A stretch of 48,148 bases of DNA from Pseudacidobacterium sp036264445 (GCA_036264445.1 DATAQW010000317.1:1-48148), one strand, 5' to 3'; shown: positions 23,672 through 32,014, numbered from the stretch's first letter. Notes: generated from the sequence alone by a model not told the origin. A program made the numbers and translations.

Positions 23672-24012
23672 GCAAGATCAAAGTAGTTCGCGAAAAGAAC
23701 ATTTTGCCCAGTGTTCCAGAGCCGGGTCTTTTCCGGCAGGTGCTGGCATACAACCCAAACCTGATGCTGGTACGGCATCAGATGGAAAAAGGCTGGCAGG
23801 GCGCGCTGCACAGTCATCCGCACGATCAACTGGTCTACGTTATCAGCGGACGGTTGCGCTTTTTGGGCGGCAAGTCCGATTTCGAAATTGCGGCGGGTGA
23901 CAGCTTTGTTGTTCCGGGTGGAGTCGAACATCAGGCTGAGGCGCTGGAGAAATCCGAGGTGCTGGATGTTTTCACTCCGTATCGCGAAGATTACGCACCG
24001 GAAAAGGAATAG
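23668..24012 (+). CDS. kdgF: KdgF-like cupin (unsaturated uronate linearisation)
   Basis: A 114-residue single-domain cupin. The metal-binding set reads His48-x-His50-x3-Gln54 in LHSHPHDQLVYVISG and His88 in PGGVEHQAE, matching the HxHxxxQ...H arrangement of KdgF, and the tail VLDVFTPYREDY is KdgF-like. KdgF accelerates conversion of 4,5-unsaturated monouronates, products of lyases and GH105/GH88 enzymes, into linear keto sugars. Its ATG overlaps the SDR stop (ATGA), so the two are translationally coupled, and a polysaccharide lyase gene follows after 9 bp. The function is inferred from metal ligands plus context. Confidence 0.8.
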   Translation: MSKIKVVREKNILPSVPEPGLFRQVLAYNPNLMLVRHQMEKGWQGALHSHPHDQLVYVISGRLRFLGGKSDFEIAAGDSFVVPGGVEHQAEALEKSEVLDVFTPYREDYAPEKE

Positions 24013-24021
24013 AGGTTGTTG

Positions 24022-25092
24022 ATGAAAAGAGCCTGGGCTCAAAGGCAATGGCGGTTTGCGGTCCTGATTGCAGGAATATGCCTTTTGCTTCCTTCGCTAC
24101 ACGCTTCCGATAAGCTGCGCTCTCCATGGGAGGATCATCCAGTCACCCTGACGGACGCGCCGTATTCCTGTCCTGCGGTTGTGCACCTGTCTGCTGATCT
24201 GACGACGAACGGATTTTATTCCGATAGCAAGTCGTCGATCGTGGACCCGGAAAAAATGAAGAAGTACAATGCTACCGCCGGACCTTACAAGGAACTGGGT
24301 AACACGATTGTCGCTGCTGCGGATGAGTATCGTACCACCGGAAGCCGCGCTGCTGTTGAATGCGCAGTCGAGCACATGGAGGCTGCTGCGAAAGACGGCG
24401 TCTTTACAGGAAAAATGTCGTCGAATCAGGCTTATTACGTACAGGGTTGGACAATCGGCGCGATTGCGATTGCTTATCTCAAGATTCGGGACAGCGGGCT
24501 AATTACGCCAGCGCAGCAACAAGAGATTCCGCATTGGATTACTCAGATTGTTCCGCAAACCCAGGAGTATTTTGATACACGCCGTCAAAAGTCCACGGGC
24601 GACGCGCAGAACAATCATCTCTATTGGGCCGGAGTTGAAGTCGTAGCCGCAGGCATCGCAGCGAATGATCGCAGGCTGTTTGATTGGGGAATTGATACAT
24701 ACCACGCAGGTGTAGCGCAGATACAGCCGGACGGCTCGCTTCCGCAGGAGATGCGCCGCGGGCAGCGCGCTCTCCACTACCACCTGTATGCTCTGGCTCC
24801 CCTCGTCTATTTGGCCGCTTTTGGCGAGGCGAACGGCCTGCACTTATACGCAGAGCGCGATTACGCCATCAGGAAGCTTGCTGACCTCTGCACGCAAGGC
24901 TTGCAGGACAACGCATTTTTCGTGAAAGCAACGGGTATCCCGCAGGATACGCCGAATGGCTCGCCTGCAGCAGAACAGATCAGTTGGGCCAAGGTGTATT
25001 TGGCCCAATTTCCTAATCCTGAGTTATCCAAATTGCTGGCTCAGGCAAAATCTCTCAGCTACATGTATCTGGGTGGATTGCCACCCAGTTAA
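24022..25092 (+). CDS. PL5-family alginate lyase-like polysaccharide lyase, exported
   Basis: A 356-residue protein with a signal peptide (FAVLIAGICLLLPSLHA) and the alpha/alpha-barrel PL5 fold. The catalytic region is Asn197-Asn198-His199 in AQNNHLYWAG, with RRGQRALHYHLYAL carrying the conserved Arg and Tyr253, and FDWGIDTY as in mannuronate lyases (AlgL). It should cleave beta-1,4-linked uronan, alginate or glucuronan, in the periplasm by beta-elimination. I start at the ATG at 24022, 6 bp after AGAGG; two upstream TTG codons are unlikely. The kinase, aldolase, reductase and KdgF just upstream complete the route from its product to central metabolism. Confidence 0.86.
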   Translation: MKRAWAQRQWRFAVLIAGICLLLPSLHASDKLRSPWEDHPVTLTDAPYSCPAVVHLSADLTTNGFYSDSKSSIVDPEKMKKYNATAGPYKELGNTIVAAADEYRTTGSRAAVECAVEHMEAAAKDGVFTGKMSSNQAYYVQGWTIGAIAIAYLKIRDSGLITPAQQQEIPHWITQIVPQTQEYFDTRRQKSTGDAQNNHLYWAGVEVVAAGIAANDRRLFDWGIDTYHAGVAQIQPDGSLPQEMRRGQRALHYHLYALAPLVYLAAFGEANGLHLYAERDYAIRKLADLCTQGLQDNAFFVKATGIPQDTPNGSPAAEQISWAKVYLAQFPNPELSKLLAQAKSLSYMYLGGLPPS

Positions 25093-25107
25093 GCAAGGAG
25101 GAGTTGT

Positions 25108-25965
25108 ATGAATGCGGTCGTCATTACGCCGTCAGAAACCGGGGTCAACAAGCACGCCGACCCGTATCAATTGCAAAGCATTGATCGCATTGTGGCGATG
25201 CTGGACATGCTAAGCGAAAGCGATGTTCCTCTCAGCCTTGCAGAAATCTGTACGCGGATGGGCTTGCACAAGAGCACTGCGCACCGTTCGCTGATCGTGC
25301 TGGAACGCAGCTCCATGATTGAGCGCACGCCTGAGGGAAGATTTCGTCTTGGCCTCAAGCTCTATGAACTGGGCAACAGGGCTGTAGAGCAAATTGACCT
25401 GCGTGAGCGCGTGCAGCCATTCTTCCGTCGCCTTGCCACGGAAGTCGGCGAGACTGTGCATCTGAGCGTTCTGCAGAAGACGCGGATTGTGTATCTCGAT
25501 AAGGTAGAACCGAACCGAAGGATCTGCATGACGTCAAAGACAGGCACATCGAACCCTGTCTATTGCACTTCGATGGGCAAAGCAATGCTCGCATTTCTTC
25601 CGGAAGAAGCTCGCGAGGAAGTTCTTAGCAAAATCAAGTACACGCGCTATACATCGAAGACACTTTGCTCGCGTGAAGCGTTGCTGAAGTCGCTTGAAAG
25701 AGTAAAGAAGCGCGGGTTTGCGATTGATGATGAAGAGATCGAAGTAGGCGTTCGCTGCGTAGGTGCGCCCATATTCGACGAGAACCGTTATCCCATTGCG
25801 GCGGTTAGCGTTTCCGGCCCTGCTTCGCGCATTACTGTGCAGAGTGTGCCCGGTATTGCGGAGCGGTTGATTCGCTGCAGCAATGAAATTTCCCGGACAC
25901 TCGGAATCCACGACAAGAGGCGGTCAAGATATGTATCCCCGTTTTTTCATCACTACAGCAACTAA
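25108..25965 (+). CDS. IclR-family transcriptional regulator
   Basis: A 285-residue IclR regulator: winged helix at about residues 24-90 (LSLAEICTRMGLHKSTAHRSLIVLERSSMIERTPEGRFRLG), then the effector domain (VHLSVLQKTRIVYLDKVEP, NPVYCTSMGKAMLAFL, GFAIDDEEIEVGVRCVGAPIFDE). The ATG has a perfect AGGAGG site. It lies 15 bp after the lyase gene within the uronate run. IclR proteins named KdgR control KDG metabolism in other bacteria, so a similar role is likely here and it is the first candidate to bind the GTACCG palindromes; this link is inference. Confidence 0.9.
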   Translation: MNAVVITPSETGVNKHADPYQLQSIDRIVAMLDMLSESDVPLSLAEICTRMGLHKSTAHRSLIVLERSSMIERTPEGRFRLGLKLYELGNRAVEQIDLRERVQPFFRRLATEVGETVHLSVLQKTRIVYLDKVEPNRRICMTSKTGTSNPVYCTSMGKAMLAFLPEEAREEVLSKIKYTRYTSKTLCSREALLKSLERVKKRGFAIDDEEIEVGVRCVGAPIFDENRYPIAAVSVSGPASRITVQSVPGIAERLIRCSNEISRTLGIHDKRRSRYVSPFFHHYSN

Positions 25966-25991
25966 CTCATACAGAGAGTTGAGGGAGAAGA

Positions 25992-27350
25992 ATGAACCGT
26001 TCGATTTCGCGGCGCGACATGCTGAAGAGCACCGGCGCGTCATTGGCCGCGCTCGGTGTCAGCAGCGCGATCAACGATCCTGCACTGGCGCAGGACGAGG
26101 CATCCACGCAGGGCACAGATCAAAGGCAGGAAGCTACACGCGCGCAGCGCATGCAGTGGTGGCACGCCGCCAAGTTCGGCATGTTTATTCACTTTGGTCT
26201 TTACAGCACCATTATGCGGCACGAGTGGGTGATGGAGGACGAGGCGTGGCCCATCGGTCCATATCAGGATCATGCAAAAATCTTCAAGCCTGGGAAGGCT
26301 TCTCCGCGTGCATGGGCGAAGCTCGCGAAGCAGGCCGGTATGAAGTACATGGTGCTCACCACGAAGCACCATGAGGGTTTCTGCAACTTTGATACGAAGC
26401 TCACGAACTATTGCGCGCCAAAACAGGGGCCTGGTTTCGACATTGTTCATGAGTATGTCGAAGCTGCGCGCGCGGAAGGAATGCATGTCGGCTTCTACTA
26501 TTCGCTGATGGACTGGCACCATCCCGATGGAGCCAAGTGCGCAACCGATGAAGATTCGCGCCGCCGCTTTGTCGACTATACCCACGGGCTCATCCACGAG
26601 CTGCTTTCAAACTACGGCAAGATTGACGTGCTCTGGTATGACGTTGCCTGGCCGCTCGACGCCAATGGGTGGGAATCAGAAAAGATGAATAAAATGGTCT
26701 TCGATCTTCAGCCGGAGATCATCGTAAACAACCGCAATAAGTTGCAGGGAGACTTTGCCACGCCGGAGCAGAAGATTGTTGCGGAGACCAATGGCCGGGC
26801 GTGGGAATCGTGCATGACCTTGAATGACAGCTGGGGTTATCAGCGCGCCGACGATAATTGGAAATCGTCACGCACGATCATTCGCAATCTCATTCAATGC
26901 GCGCGCGATGGCGGTAATTATCTTCTGAACATTGGTCCCAAGCCTGATGGTTCTGTTCCTGAGGAATCGGTGCGCATTTTGAGCGAGGTTGGCCGCTGGA
27001 TGGATACGAATGGCGACACGATCTATAAGTCTGATCTCTGCCAGGTGCGGCGTTCGAACTACGCAAGCTTTACTCGGACAGGGAACACGCTCTACATGCA
27101 CGTTCATTTCTGGCCGGGAGAATATGTCGCCATCAGCGGATTGAAGCCGAGGGTGAAGTCTGCGCGCCTGCTCAAGACCGGCGACGAGGTGAAGTTCACG
27201 CAGGATGAGTTCCAGACAAAGCTCACTGGACTGCCCGAGAAAGGACCCGATTCTCCAGTAACGACGATTGCCATTGAGTGCGATTCTGAACCGATTCAGG
27301 ATACGGACTTTGTCCGCAAGAACAAACCGCGTGCCGGCGTGGATATCTAA
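25992..27350 (+). CDS. GH29 alpha-L-fucosidase, Tat-exported
   Basis: A 452-residue retaining alpha-L-fucosidase. The N-terminus has a twin-arginine signal (ISRRDMLKSTGASLAALGVS). GH29 hallmarks follow: WWHAAKFGMFIHFGLYS, MVLTTKHHEGFCNFDTKLTNY, GFYYSLMDWHHPDG, and the nucleophile Asp217 in IDVLWYDVAW; DSWGY and GGNYLLNIGPKPDGSVP complete the barrel. A short C-terminal beta-rich segment ends the protein. A good ribosome site (GAGGGAGAAGA) precedes the ATG. It follows the IclR gene by 26 bp and is probably co-transcribed with the uronate genes. The GH95 enzyme at 15271-17766 is a second, unrelated fucosidase. Confidence 0.93.
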   Translation: MNRSISRRDMLKSTGASLAALGVSSAINDPALAQDEASTQGTDQRQEATRAQRMQWWHAAKFGMFIHFGLYSTIMRHEWVMEDEAWPIGPYQDHAKIFKPGKASPRAWAKLAKQAGMKYMVLTTKHHEGFCNFDTKLTNYCAPKQGPGFDIVHEYVEAARAEGMHVGFYYSLMDWHHPDGAKCATDEDSRRRFVDYTHGLIHELLSNYGKIDVLWYDVAWPLDANGWESEKMNKMVFDLQPEIIVNNRNKLQGDFATPEQKIVAETNGRAWESCMTLNDSWGYQRADDNWKSSRTIIRNLIQCARDGGNYLLNIGPKPDGSVPEESVRILSEVGRWMDTNGDTIYKSDLCQVRRSNYASFTRTGNTLYMHVHFWPGEYVAISGLKPRVKSARLLKTGDEVKFTQDEFQTKLTGLPEKGPDSPVTTIAIECDSEPIQDTDFVRKNKPRAGVDI

Positions 27351-27370
27351 AGGAAAGCTAGTCTAAGCGG

Positions 27371-27422
27371 AACGAAAATCTCAGGGATATCGGATCAATC
27401 GAGCATCCTTGAGATTTTCGTT
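27371..27422. terminator. Strong bidirectional Rho-independent-like terminator
   Basis: Arms at 27371-27388 and 27405-27422 pair over 18 bp with one G-U, starting AACGAAAATCTCA and ending TGAGATTTTCGTT, around a 16-nt loop. On the plus strand the stem ends in TTTTCGTTTT, and on the minus strand it also runs into an A/T-rich end. It stands between the convergent GH29 and cupin genes. Confidence 0.75.
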
Positions 27423-27475
27423 TTGGCATTGGACCGTTTTTGTGCCGGTGAGGCCGCATACGAGGATTCCGACAT
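27395..27475 (-). CDS. Candidate 26-residue small ORF after the exported cupin gene
   Basis: A tiny frame starts with ATG at 27475, preceded by a perfect AGGAGG (27481-27486) with 5-bp spacing, and encodes 26 residues: Ser/Ala-rich at first (MSESSYAASPAQKRSNAK), then a basic TKISRMLD end. It begins 24 bp after the cupin stop on the same strand. Its 3' half overlaps the terminator stem, so the codons there are constrained by RNA structure. It may be a real small protein, a leftover 5' end of a lost gene, or chance. Confidence 0.3.
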   Translation of the reverse strand: MSESSYAASPAQKRSNAKTKISRMLD

Positions 27476-27499
27476 GACGTCCTCCTAAAAAACACGTGA

Positions 27500-27973
27500 C
27501 TATTCCTTCACCTTTACCACAATCGTACTGAACAATTGTCCGTCGGCAATCTTTAATTGATGCGGGGTTCCGGCTGGGATGTGTACGACGTCTCCTGCAG
27601 AAATTTTCTGCGTGTGTCCGTCGCTAATGGCTGTGCCTTTCGTTTCTCCGTCAGCATTCGTCTTCGCATCTGCGATGGTGCCTCCGGTAATGAGTGTTGC
27701 ATGGCCTTGCTGGACGACAAAGATGTCGTCGTAATGTGCGTGAATTTCTGCGCCGCCGCTCGCTGTTCTGATAGAAAGCTGAATTTTGTGGCTGGTGTAA
27801 TCGCCAAGAGTTGCGCTGCTGCTTCCTGCTGATTTGGCCTTAGCCGCAAGATCGGCGAGTTGCTGTTGAACATCCTGGGCAGAGAAGTATTCAGCGCCCT
27901 TAGTATTCTCCTGCGCATAAGCCGCAACGCTGAGGAATAAAAACGCGGACAAAGTCAAAGCTTGTTTTCTCAT
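27500..27973 (-). CDS. Exported cupin-domain protein
   Basis: A 157-residue protein with a signal peptide (MRKQALTLSAFLFLSVAAYAQ) and one cupin domain. Metal-type residues are seen in IHAHYDDIFVVQQGHA and in the second motif SAGDVVHIPAGTPHQL. A helical Gln/Ala-rich stretch precedes the cupin. The ATG at 27973 has AGGAG 7 bp upstream; the frame is open further 5' into kduI without a start signal. It follows kduI by 13 bp. The function is unknown; being exported and next to uronate enzymes, a role in handling extracytoplasmic unsaturated uronates is a guess. Confidence 0.85.
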   Translation of the reverse strand: MRKQALTLSAFLFLSVAAYAQENTKGAEYFSAQDVQQQLADLAAKAKSAGSSSATLGDYTSHKIQLSIRTASGGAEIHAHYDDIFVVQQGHATLITGGTIADAKTNADGETKGTAISDGHTQKISAGDVVHIPAGTPHQLKIADGQLFSTIVVKVKE

Positions 27974-27986
27974 CGCAATCTCCTGT

Positions 27987-28817
27987 TTAGAGCAAAGTCT
28001 GGACGGGAACGGGATCCATGTCCGCGTAGTCCTGATTTTCGCCACCCATGCCCCAGCAGAAGCTATAAGCGCTGGTGCCTGCTCCGGCGTGGATCGACCA
28101 TCCAGGCGAAACCACAACCTCGCGGTTTTTCATCACGAAATGACGCGTTTCGTCTCCGGGGCCCATCAGGTGAAAGACCCGAGCGTCATCTGCAAGATTG
28201 AAATACATATAGATTTCCGAACGGCGCATGTGCGTATGGGGCGGGATGGTGTTCCATGCACTGCCTGGGTGCAGGTGCGTTACGCCCATGACCAGCTGGC
28301 AGCTATGCGCTCCATCCAGAAAGATGTATTTGTAGATTGTTCGTTTGTTGCATGTTTCCGTGCTGCCCAGGTCGGTTGGATTGGCGTCTGCTTTTTTGAT
28401 GAGCGTCGTCGGAAAATTCGCGTGTGCTGGGTAGCTCAACAAATAAAAGATTGCAGGTGTCGATTTGTCATTTGACGCAAAGCTGATCTCACGATTGCCT
28501 TTGCCGATGTACAGGCAGTCAAGATTTTCGAGCGTGAATGTTTTTCCATCGACTGTAATAGCGCCACTGCCGCCGATATTCAATGCCCCGAGTTCGCGGC
28601 GCTCAGTGAAATAACCCGCCTTGAGATCATCATCGGTGGGTAGTTGTAGCGGAGAAGCTTCCGGCGCTGCAAATCCAACTACAGCGCGGTCAAGATCTAC
28701 ATACACAACCTGGATAGCACCCGGTTGATAGAGATTGTTGATCAGGAAACTCTCGCGCAATTCGGCGGTTGTCATGCGCGGATATCTGACTGGATCAGCA
28801 AGCAATTGCATTTTCAT
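27987..28817 (-). CDS. kduI: 5-keto-4-deoxyuronate isomerase
   Basis: A 276-residue KduI, which isomerises 5-keto-4-deoxyuronate (DKI) to 2,5-diketo-3-deoxygluconate, the substrate of KduD. The zinc ligands are His194 and His196 (IPPHTHMRR), Glu201 (SEIYMYF) and His243 (WSIHAGAGT), each two positions before the E. coli numbering; length matches the E. coli enzyme. AGGA lies 7-8 bp before the ATG at 28817. It sits between a GH105 hydrolase and an exported cupin on one minus-strand transcript, and its product would feed the SDR at 22907-23671 encoded in the other uronate run. Confidence 0.96.
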   Translation of the reverse strand: MKMQLLADPVRYPRMTTAELRESFLINNLYQPGAIQVVYVDLDRAVVGFAAPEASPLQLPTDDDLKAGYFTERRELGALNIGGSGAITVDGKTFTLENLDCLYIGKGNREISFASNDKSTPAIFYLLSYPAHANFPTTLIKKADANPTDLGSTETCNKRTIYKYIFLDGAHSCQLVMGVTHLHPGSAWNTIPPHTHMRRSEIYMYFNLADDARVFHLMGPGDETRHFVMKNREVVVSPGWSIHAGAGTSAYSFCWGMGGENQDYADMDPVPVQTLL

Positions 28818-28843
28818 GAATGTGTCCTGGAGATAGGTAAAAT

Positions 28844-30784
28844 TCAGCGTTCGGTTGGAACCTGTTCAACCAGCCAGCGAATGTATTCCTTGCCGCCCGC
28901 AAAATTGTCATAAGGTGGCGGAAGCTTTCTTCCGTCTGTGTATTCGTTGTAGAGCCAGGGGTCGACAAGACCAATCACAACTCCCTTGCCATACTTCGCT
29001 TTCGCAAGCAGTACATCACCTTTGTCACGCCACACCGCAACCGTCGGATCTTTCGGCGTGATGGTGCAGATTTCTTTTATGAACAGAATATGCGGGGAAT
29101 GGAAGACCGGACCATCTCCATCGACATCGATTCTGCCCATTTCATATTTGTTGCCTTCCACGCCATTGCGTTGCACGTTGTTGAAATGCATTCCAAACTT
29201 GTCTGCAAGTATGTCGAGATGCTCGATGTCGGCATGGGTCGGATCATTTTCCATGATGACAAGCATGCCGCCATTCTTCACCCACTTGGCGATCTGCGAA
29301 GCATCGGCTTCATTCATGAAATGCGGATTTTTATTCCAGTCGAGATTGTCGGGCGAAACAATGAGGTAGATTTGGGCCGTGCTTAAATCTTCAACTGTTG
29401 GCGCTTTTGGAATAGTGTCGGTCTTTAAGCCGTAGTCGCGCAGCATGTGTCCGAAGAGTGAGTAACCACTGTTGGCAAAGTCGTCCCACTTGTAGTGGTA
29501 GAGGACTGTTTGTCCGGCGGCATTCTTACGCGTCTGGCTGTTAAACCACGCGTCAAGCAGCACGGTCTTACCACGCCCTAACGAAGCAGTTTGTGAAGCT
29601 TCGATCTCGGTGCTCGTCATCAGGAATGCGCCCACGCCTTTCGGATCATTGCTGACGACTTCCTGGCTGGTGTAGTAGGAGTAGCTGCCGTCGTTGCCTG
29701 AGCCAGTGCCTAGTCCAATAGCGCGGACAGTGCCGGTGAGTGTGACCTGACCATCAGCATCGGTTTTCACAAACTGCTTCAGAATTCCCTGATAGCCACG
29801 CTGCGCATTCGACAAATAAGTGGGCTGCAAATATCCCAGCCGTACGCCTTTTGCCAGCGCATACGTGAACATGCAGGAAGCGGAAGACTCAGTGTAGTTG
29901 TCTTTCGCTCCGGCTTTATCCATCACCTGATACCAGAGGCCTGAGTCCTTGTCCTGATACTTCACAACCGCTGTTGCGAGGCGCTGCAGAATCGCCAGCA
30001 ACTTTGCGCGTCCCGGATCATCATCGTTGTAGTAGGGCAGCGTATCGACCAGCGCCATCATGTACCAGCCCATGCCGCGCGCCCAGAAGTTTGGAGATGT
30101 CCCCGTAATCTTGTTGGCCCAAAGCTGCTGTTTTGTTTCGTTCCATCCGTGATAGAACAGCCCGGTCTTCGGATCGCGCGCGTGCTGTTCCATCAATACA
30201 AATTGTTTTGTGATGTCGTCGAAATCCTGCGGCTGTTGAAATGTCTTTGCGTATTCGGCATAGAACGGTTGGGCCATGTACAGGCCGTCCAGCCACATCT
30301 GGTTAGGATATTTTTGCTTGTGCCAAAACCCGCCATCAGAGGTGCGTGGATGCGTGGCAAGTTGTTGGCGAAGTGTTGTCGCGGCCTTGTAGTACTTCGC
30401 ATCCTGCGTTACTCCGTAGAGAAGCAGCAACGTGTGTCCGAGCGCGAGATCATCGAGTTGATAGTCTTCCGCGTTATATGTGGGAATTGAGCCATCGGCA
30501 TTCACGAGCGCGTCAACTGACTCTTTCACATATTTGTAGTAAGCCCCATTGGCCGTGTGATACCACGCATCGTCCATGCCTTGCAGAAGCACACCAAGCT
30601 CATAGTTCCACTTCCACGGCTTATCTTCGGGCAGGAACCTTCCTTTAGGCCAGCGCTGAACAGTCGTATCGGCCGTGCGCTGCGACCACGCCAGATCATC
30701 GCTATTCGCAGCGGCGTATGAAGGCTGAAGCGAAATTCCAAGAGGGAAGAGGGACAACAGGAAATAAGTAAATAGCGTGCGCAT
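28844..30784 (-). CDS. GH105 unsaturated rhamnogalacturonyl hydrolase with extra C-terminal domain
   Basis: A 646-residue exported protein. After a signal peptide (1-25, FLLSLFPLGISLQPSYAAA) comes a GH105 catalytic domain (about 30-380) with the likely catalytic Asp166 in QMWLDGLYMAQPF, NFWARGMGWYMMALVD, and ESSASCMFTYALAKG. A linker rich in Gly/Ser follows, then an alpha/beta domain of about 220 residues (VLLDAWFNSQT, IYLIVSPDNLDWN, GGMLVIMENDPTHADIEHLD, GKGVVIGLVDPWLYNE) resembling ThuA/DUF4350-type Rossmann-like glutamine-amidotransferase folds. GH105 enzymes are usually about 370 residues, so this is a two-domain fusion. It heads a minus-strand operon with kduI 26 bp downstream. Confidence 0.87.
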   Translation of the reverse strand: MRTLFTYFLLSLFPLGISLQPSYAAANSDDLAWSQRTADTTVQRWPKGRFLPEDKPWKWNYELGVLLQGMDDAWYHTANGAYYKYVKESVDALVNADGSIPTYNAEDYQLDDLALGHTLLLLYGVTQDAKYYKAATTLRQQLATHPRTSDGGFWHKQKYPNQMWLDGLYMAQPFYAEYAKTFQQPQDFDDITKQFVLMEQHARDPKTGLFYHGWNETKQQLWANKITGTSPNFWARGMGWYMMALVDTLPYYNDDDPGRAKLLAILQRLATAVVKYQDKDSGLWYQVMDKAGAKDNYTESSASCMFTYALAKGVRLGYLQPTYLSNAQRGYQGILKQFVKTDADGQVTLTGTVRAIGLGTGSGNDGSYSYYTSQEVVSNDPKGVGAFLMTSTEIEASQTASLGRGKTVLLDAWFNSQTRKNAAGQTVLYHYKWDDFANSGYSLFGHMLRDYGLKTDTIPKAPTVEDLSTAQIYLIVSPDNLDWNKNPHFMNEADASQIAKWVKNGGMLVIMENDPTHADIEHLDILADKFGMHFNNVQRNGVEGNKYEMGRIDVDGDGPVFHSPHILFIKEICTITPKDPTVAVWRDKGDVLLAKAKYGKGVVIGLVDPWLYNEYTDGRKLPPPYDNFAGGKEYIRWLVEQVPTER

Positions 30785-30934
30785 GGGCTGAAATCAAGTA
30801 TTGCATCGCCATTCGAGGATTTGACGTGCGCCTCATCAGGCTTAAGGATTGTGTATCAAATACGTGCGGTGAATGTCTGTAGATAGACACAAAGATGTCC
30901 CGCTATCTGAGACATGGTTCCGCAGGGAATGCCG
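30785..30934. promoter_or_regulatory. Probable promoter/operator region of the GH105-kduI operon
   Basis: This 150-bp gap between the GntR gene and the GH105 gene contains the inverted repeat TGTCT-N6-AGACA at 30874-30889. The symmetry and its place between the regulator and its presumed target operon suggest a GntR binding site, but the repeat is short and no matching copy with the same spacing was found. Confidence 0.3.
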
Positions 30935-31690
30935 CTATTTTTTCGCTATGTCATTGGAAGCCCTGTCGACGTTGCTTCTGGCAAGCACTGTTTCCACGCT
31001 TTTTAGATGACGTCGCATCGCTGCGCGCGCGCCTACAGGATCGTGAGTTGCCAGCGCGGCAAAAATTGACTTGTGCTCAGCGAGAGCAAGCTCCTGGTTT
31101 TCGATGAGTCCGGTCAATTCACTCATCTTATAAAACATGGGCGAAAACATACCCTGCCACAAATTGGAAACAAGCTCGGCGAGGACGCTGTTGCCTGACA
31201 CATTCGCAATCACAACATGAAATTTCTGATCCGCTGCGCGGCTGTGCACTCCTGCGCGCACCATAGCTTCCATTTCATGGATGGTCGATTCGACTACTGC
31301 TAGATCTTCATCGGTCGCGCGCATGGCAGCCTCTGAGGCGACTTCGCCCTCAATCAGTAGTCGTGCATGAAGCAACTCGAATGGTCCAGGACCCGCGTCG
31401 AGCATCGGCGGCAAAAGTTTTCCGCGATGGCAGATGTAGGTTCCCGAGCCAGTGCGAATTTCGACGAAACCGGCAATCTCCAGTGCTACCAGGGCTTCGC
31501 GTACAATAGGACGGCTCACGCCAAGTTGCTGCGCCAGGTCTTTTTCTGCGGGCAGGCGATCACCCGCTGTCAGAGTGCCGGTCTCAATCTGGCGGCGGAT
31601 GCGTTCAGCCACCTGCTGATAGAGACGCTTATTAAAGATGGGACCAAGCATTGCGTTATCAATTTTTGATTCTGCATTGTTCTCTGTCAT
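30935..31690 (-). CDS. GntR-family (FadR/FCD) transcriptional regulator
   Basis: A 251-residue FadR-type GntR regulator: winged helix at about 22-90 (YQQVAERIRRQIETGTLTAGDRLPAEKDLAQQLGVSRPIVREAL..LEIAGFVEIRTGSGTY) and an FCD domain with DQKFHVVIANVSGN and LAEHKSIFAALATHDPVGARAAM. The layout is like ExuR/UxuR uronate regulators. It lies upstream of, and on the same strand as, the GH105-kduI-cupin operon, and is divergent from the TonB-dependent receptor gene, so either could be its target. The effector cannot be read from the sequence. Confidence 0.9.
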   Translation of the reverse strand: MTENNAESKIDNAMLGPIFNKRLYQQVAERIRRQIETGTLTAGDRLPAEKDLAQQLGVSRPIVREALVALEIAGFVEIRTGSGTYICHRGKLLPPMLDAGPGPFELLHARLLIEGEVASEAAMRATDEDLAVVESTIHEMEAMVRAGVHSRAADQKFHVVIANVSGNSVLAELVSNLWQGMFSPMFYKMSELTGLIENQELALAEHKSIFAALATHDPVGARAAMRRHLKSVETVLARSNVDRASNDIAKK

Positions 31691-32014
31691 TGTGCCAGCC
31701 TCAAATCCAACCCCTCACTTTTGAGCTCAATGTAAATATCTACATAACTGACTGTCAGACAACTATGAGAAGGAATGACTGTTAAGGGTACTCCTGCATA
31801 AATAGCTTTTGACAAGCAGTTTTCGATCAATAAACAGCTTTCTTTTCGCCTAATCCACGATGGAACAAGGGCAAAATCTGCCTTACAGCTTGACACGAAT
31901 CACTTACGGCAATTAGGGTTCGCGTGCACCAATAAATGACTTCTTCCGCTCAGCGAAATAAATGTGCGTGATGGACAGGAAGAAGCATGAGTGCATTTTG
32001 CGAGGAGGGTAGTG
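31691..32014. promoter_or_regulatory. Divergent region between GntR and TonB-receptor genes
   Basis: A 324-bp stretch without a credible ORF. Visible elements are the inverted repeat ATGTA-N6-TACAT (31730-31745), the short palindrome TGTCAGACA (31753-31761), and two TTGACA boxes on the plus strand (31809-31814 and 31890-31895) without convincing -10 partners. A strong GAGGAGGG ribosome site at 32002-32009 serves the receptor gene. The inverted repeats near the GntR start are plausible autoregulatory sites. Confidence 0.4.
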
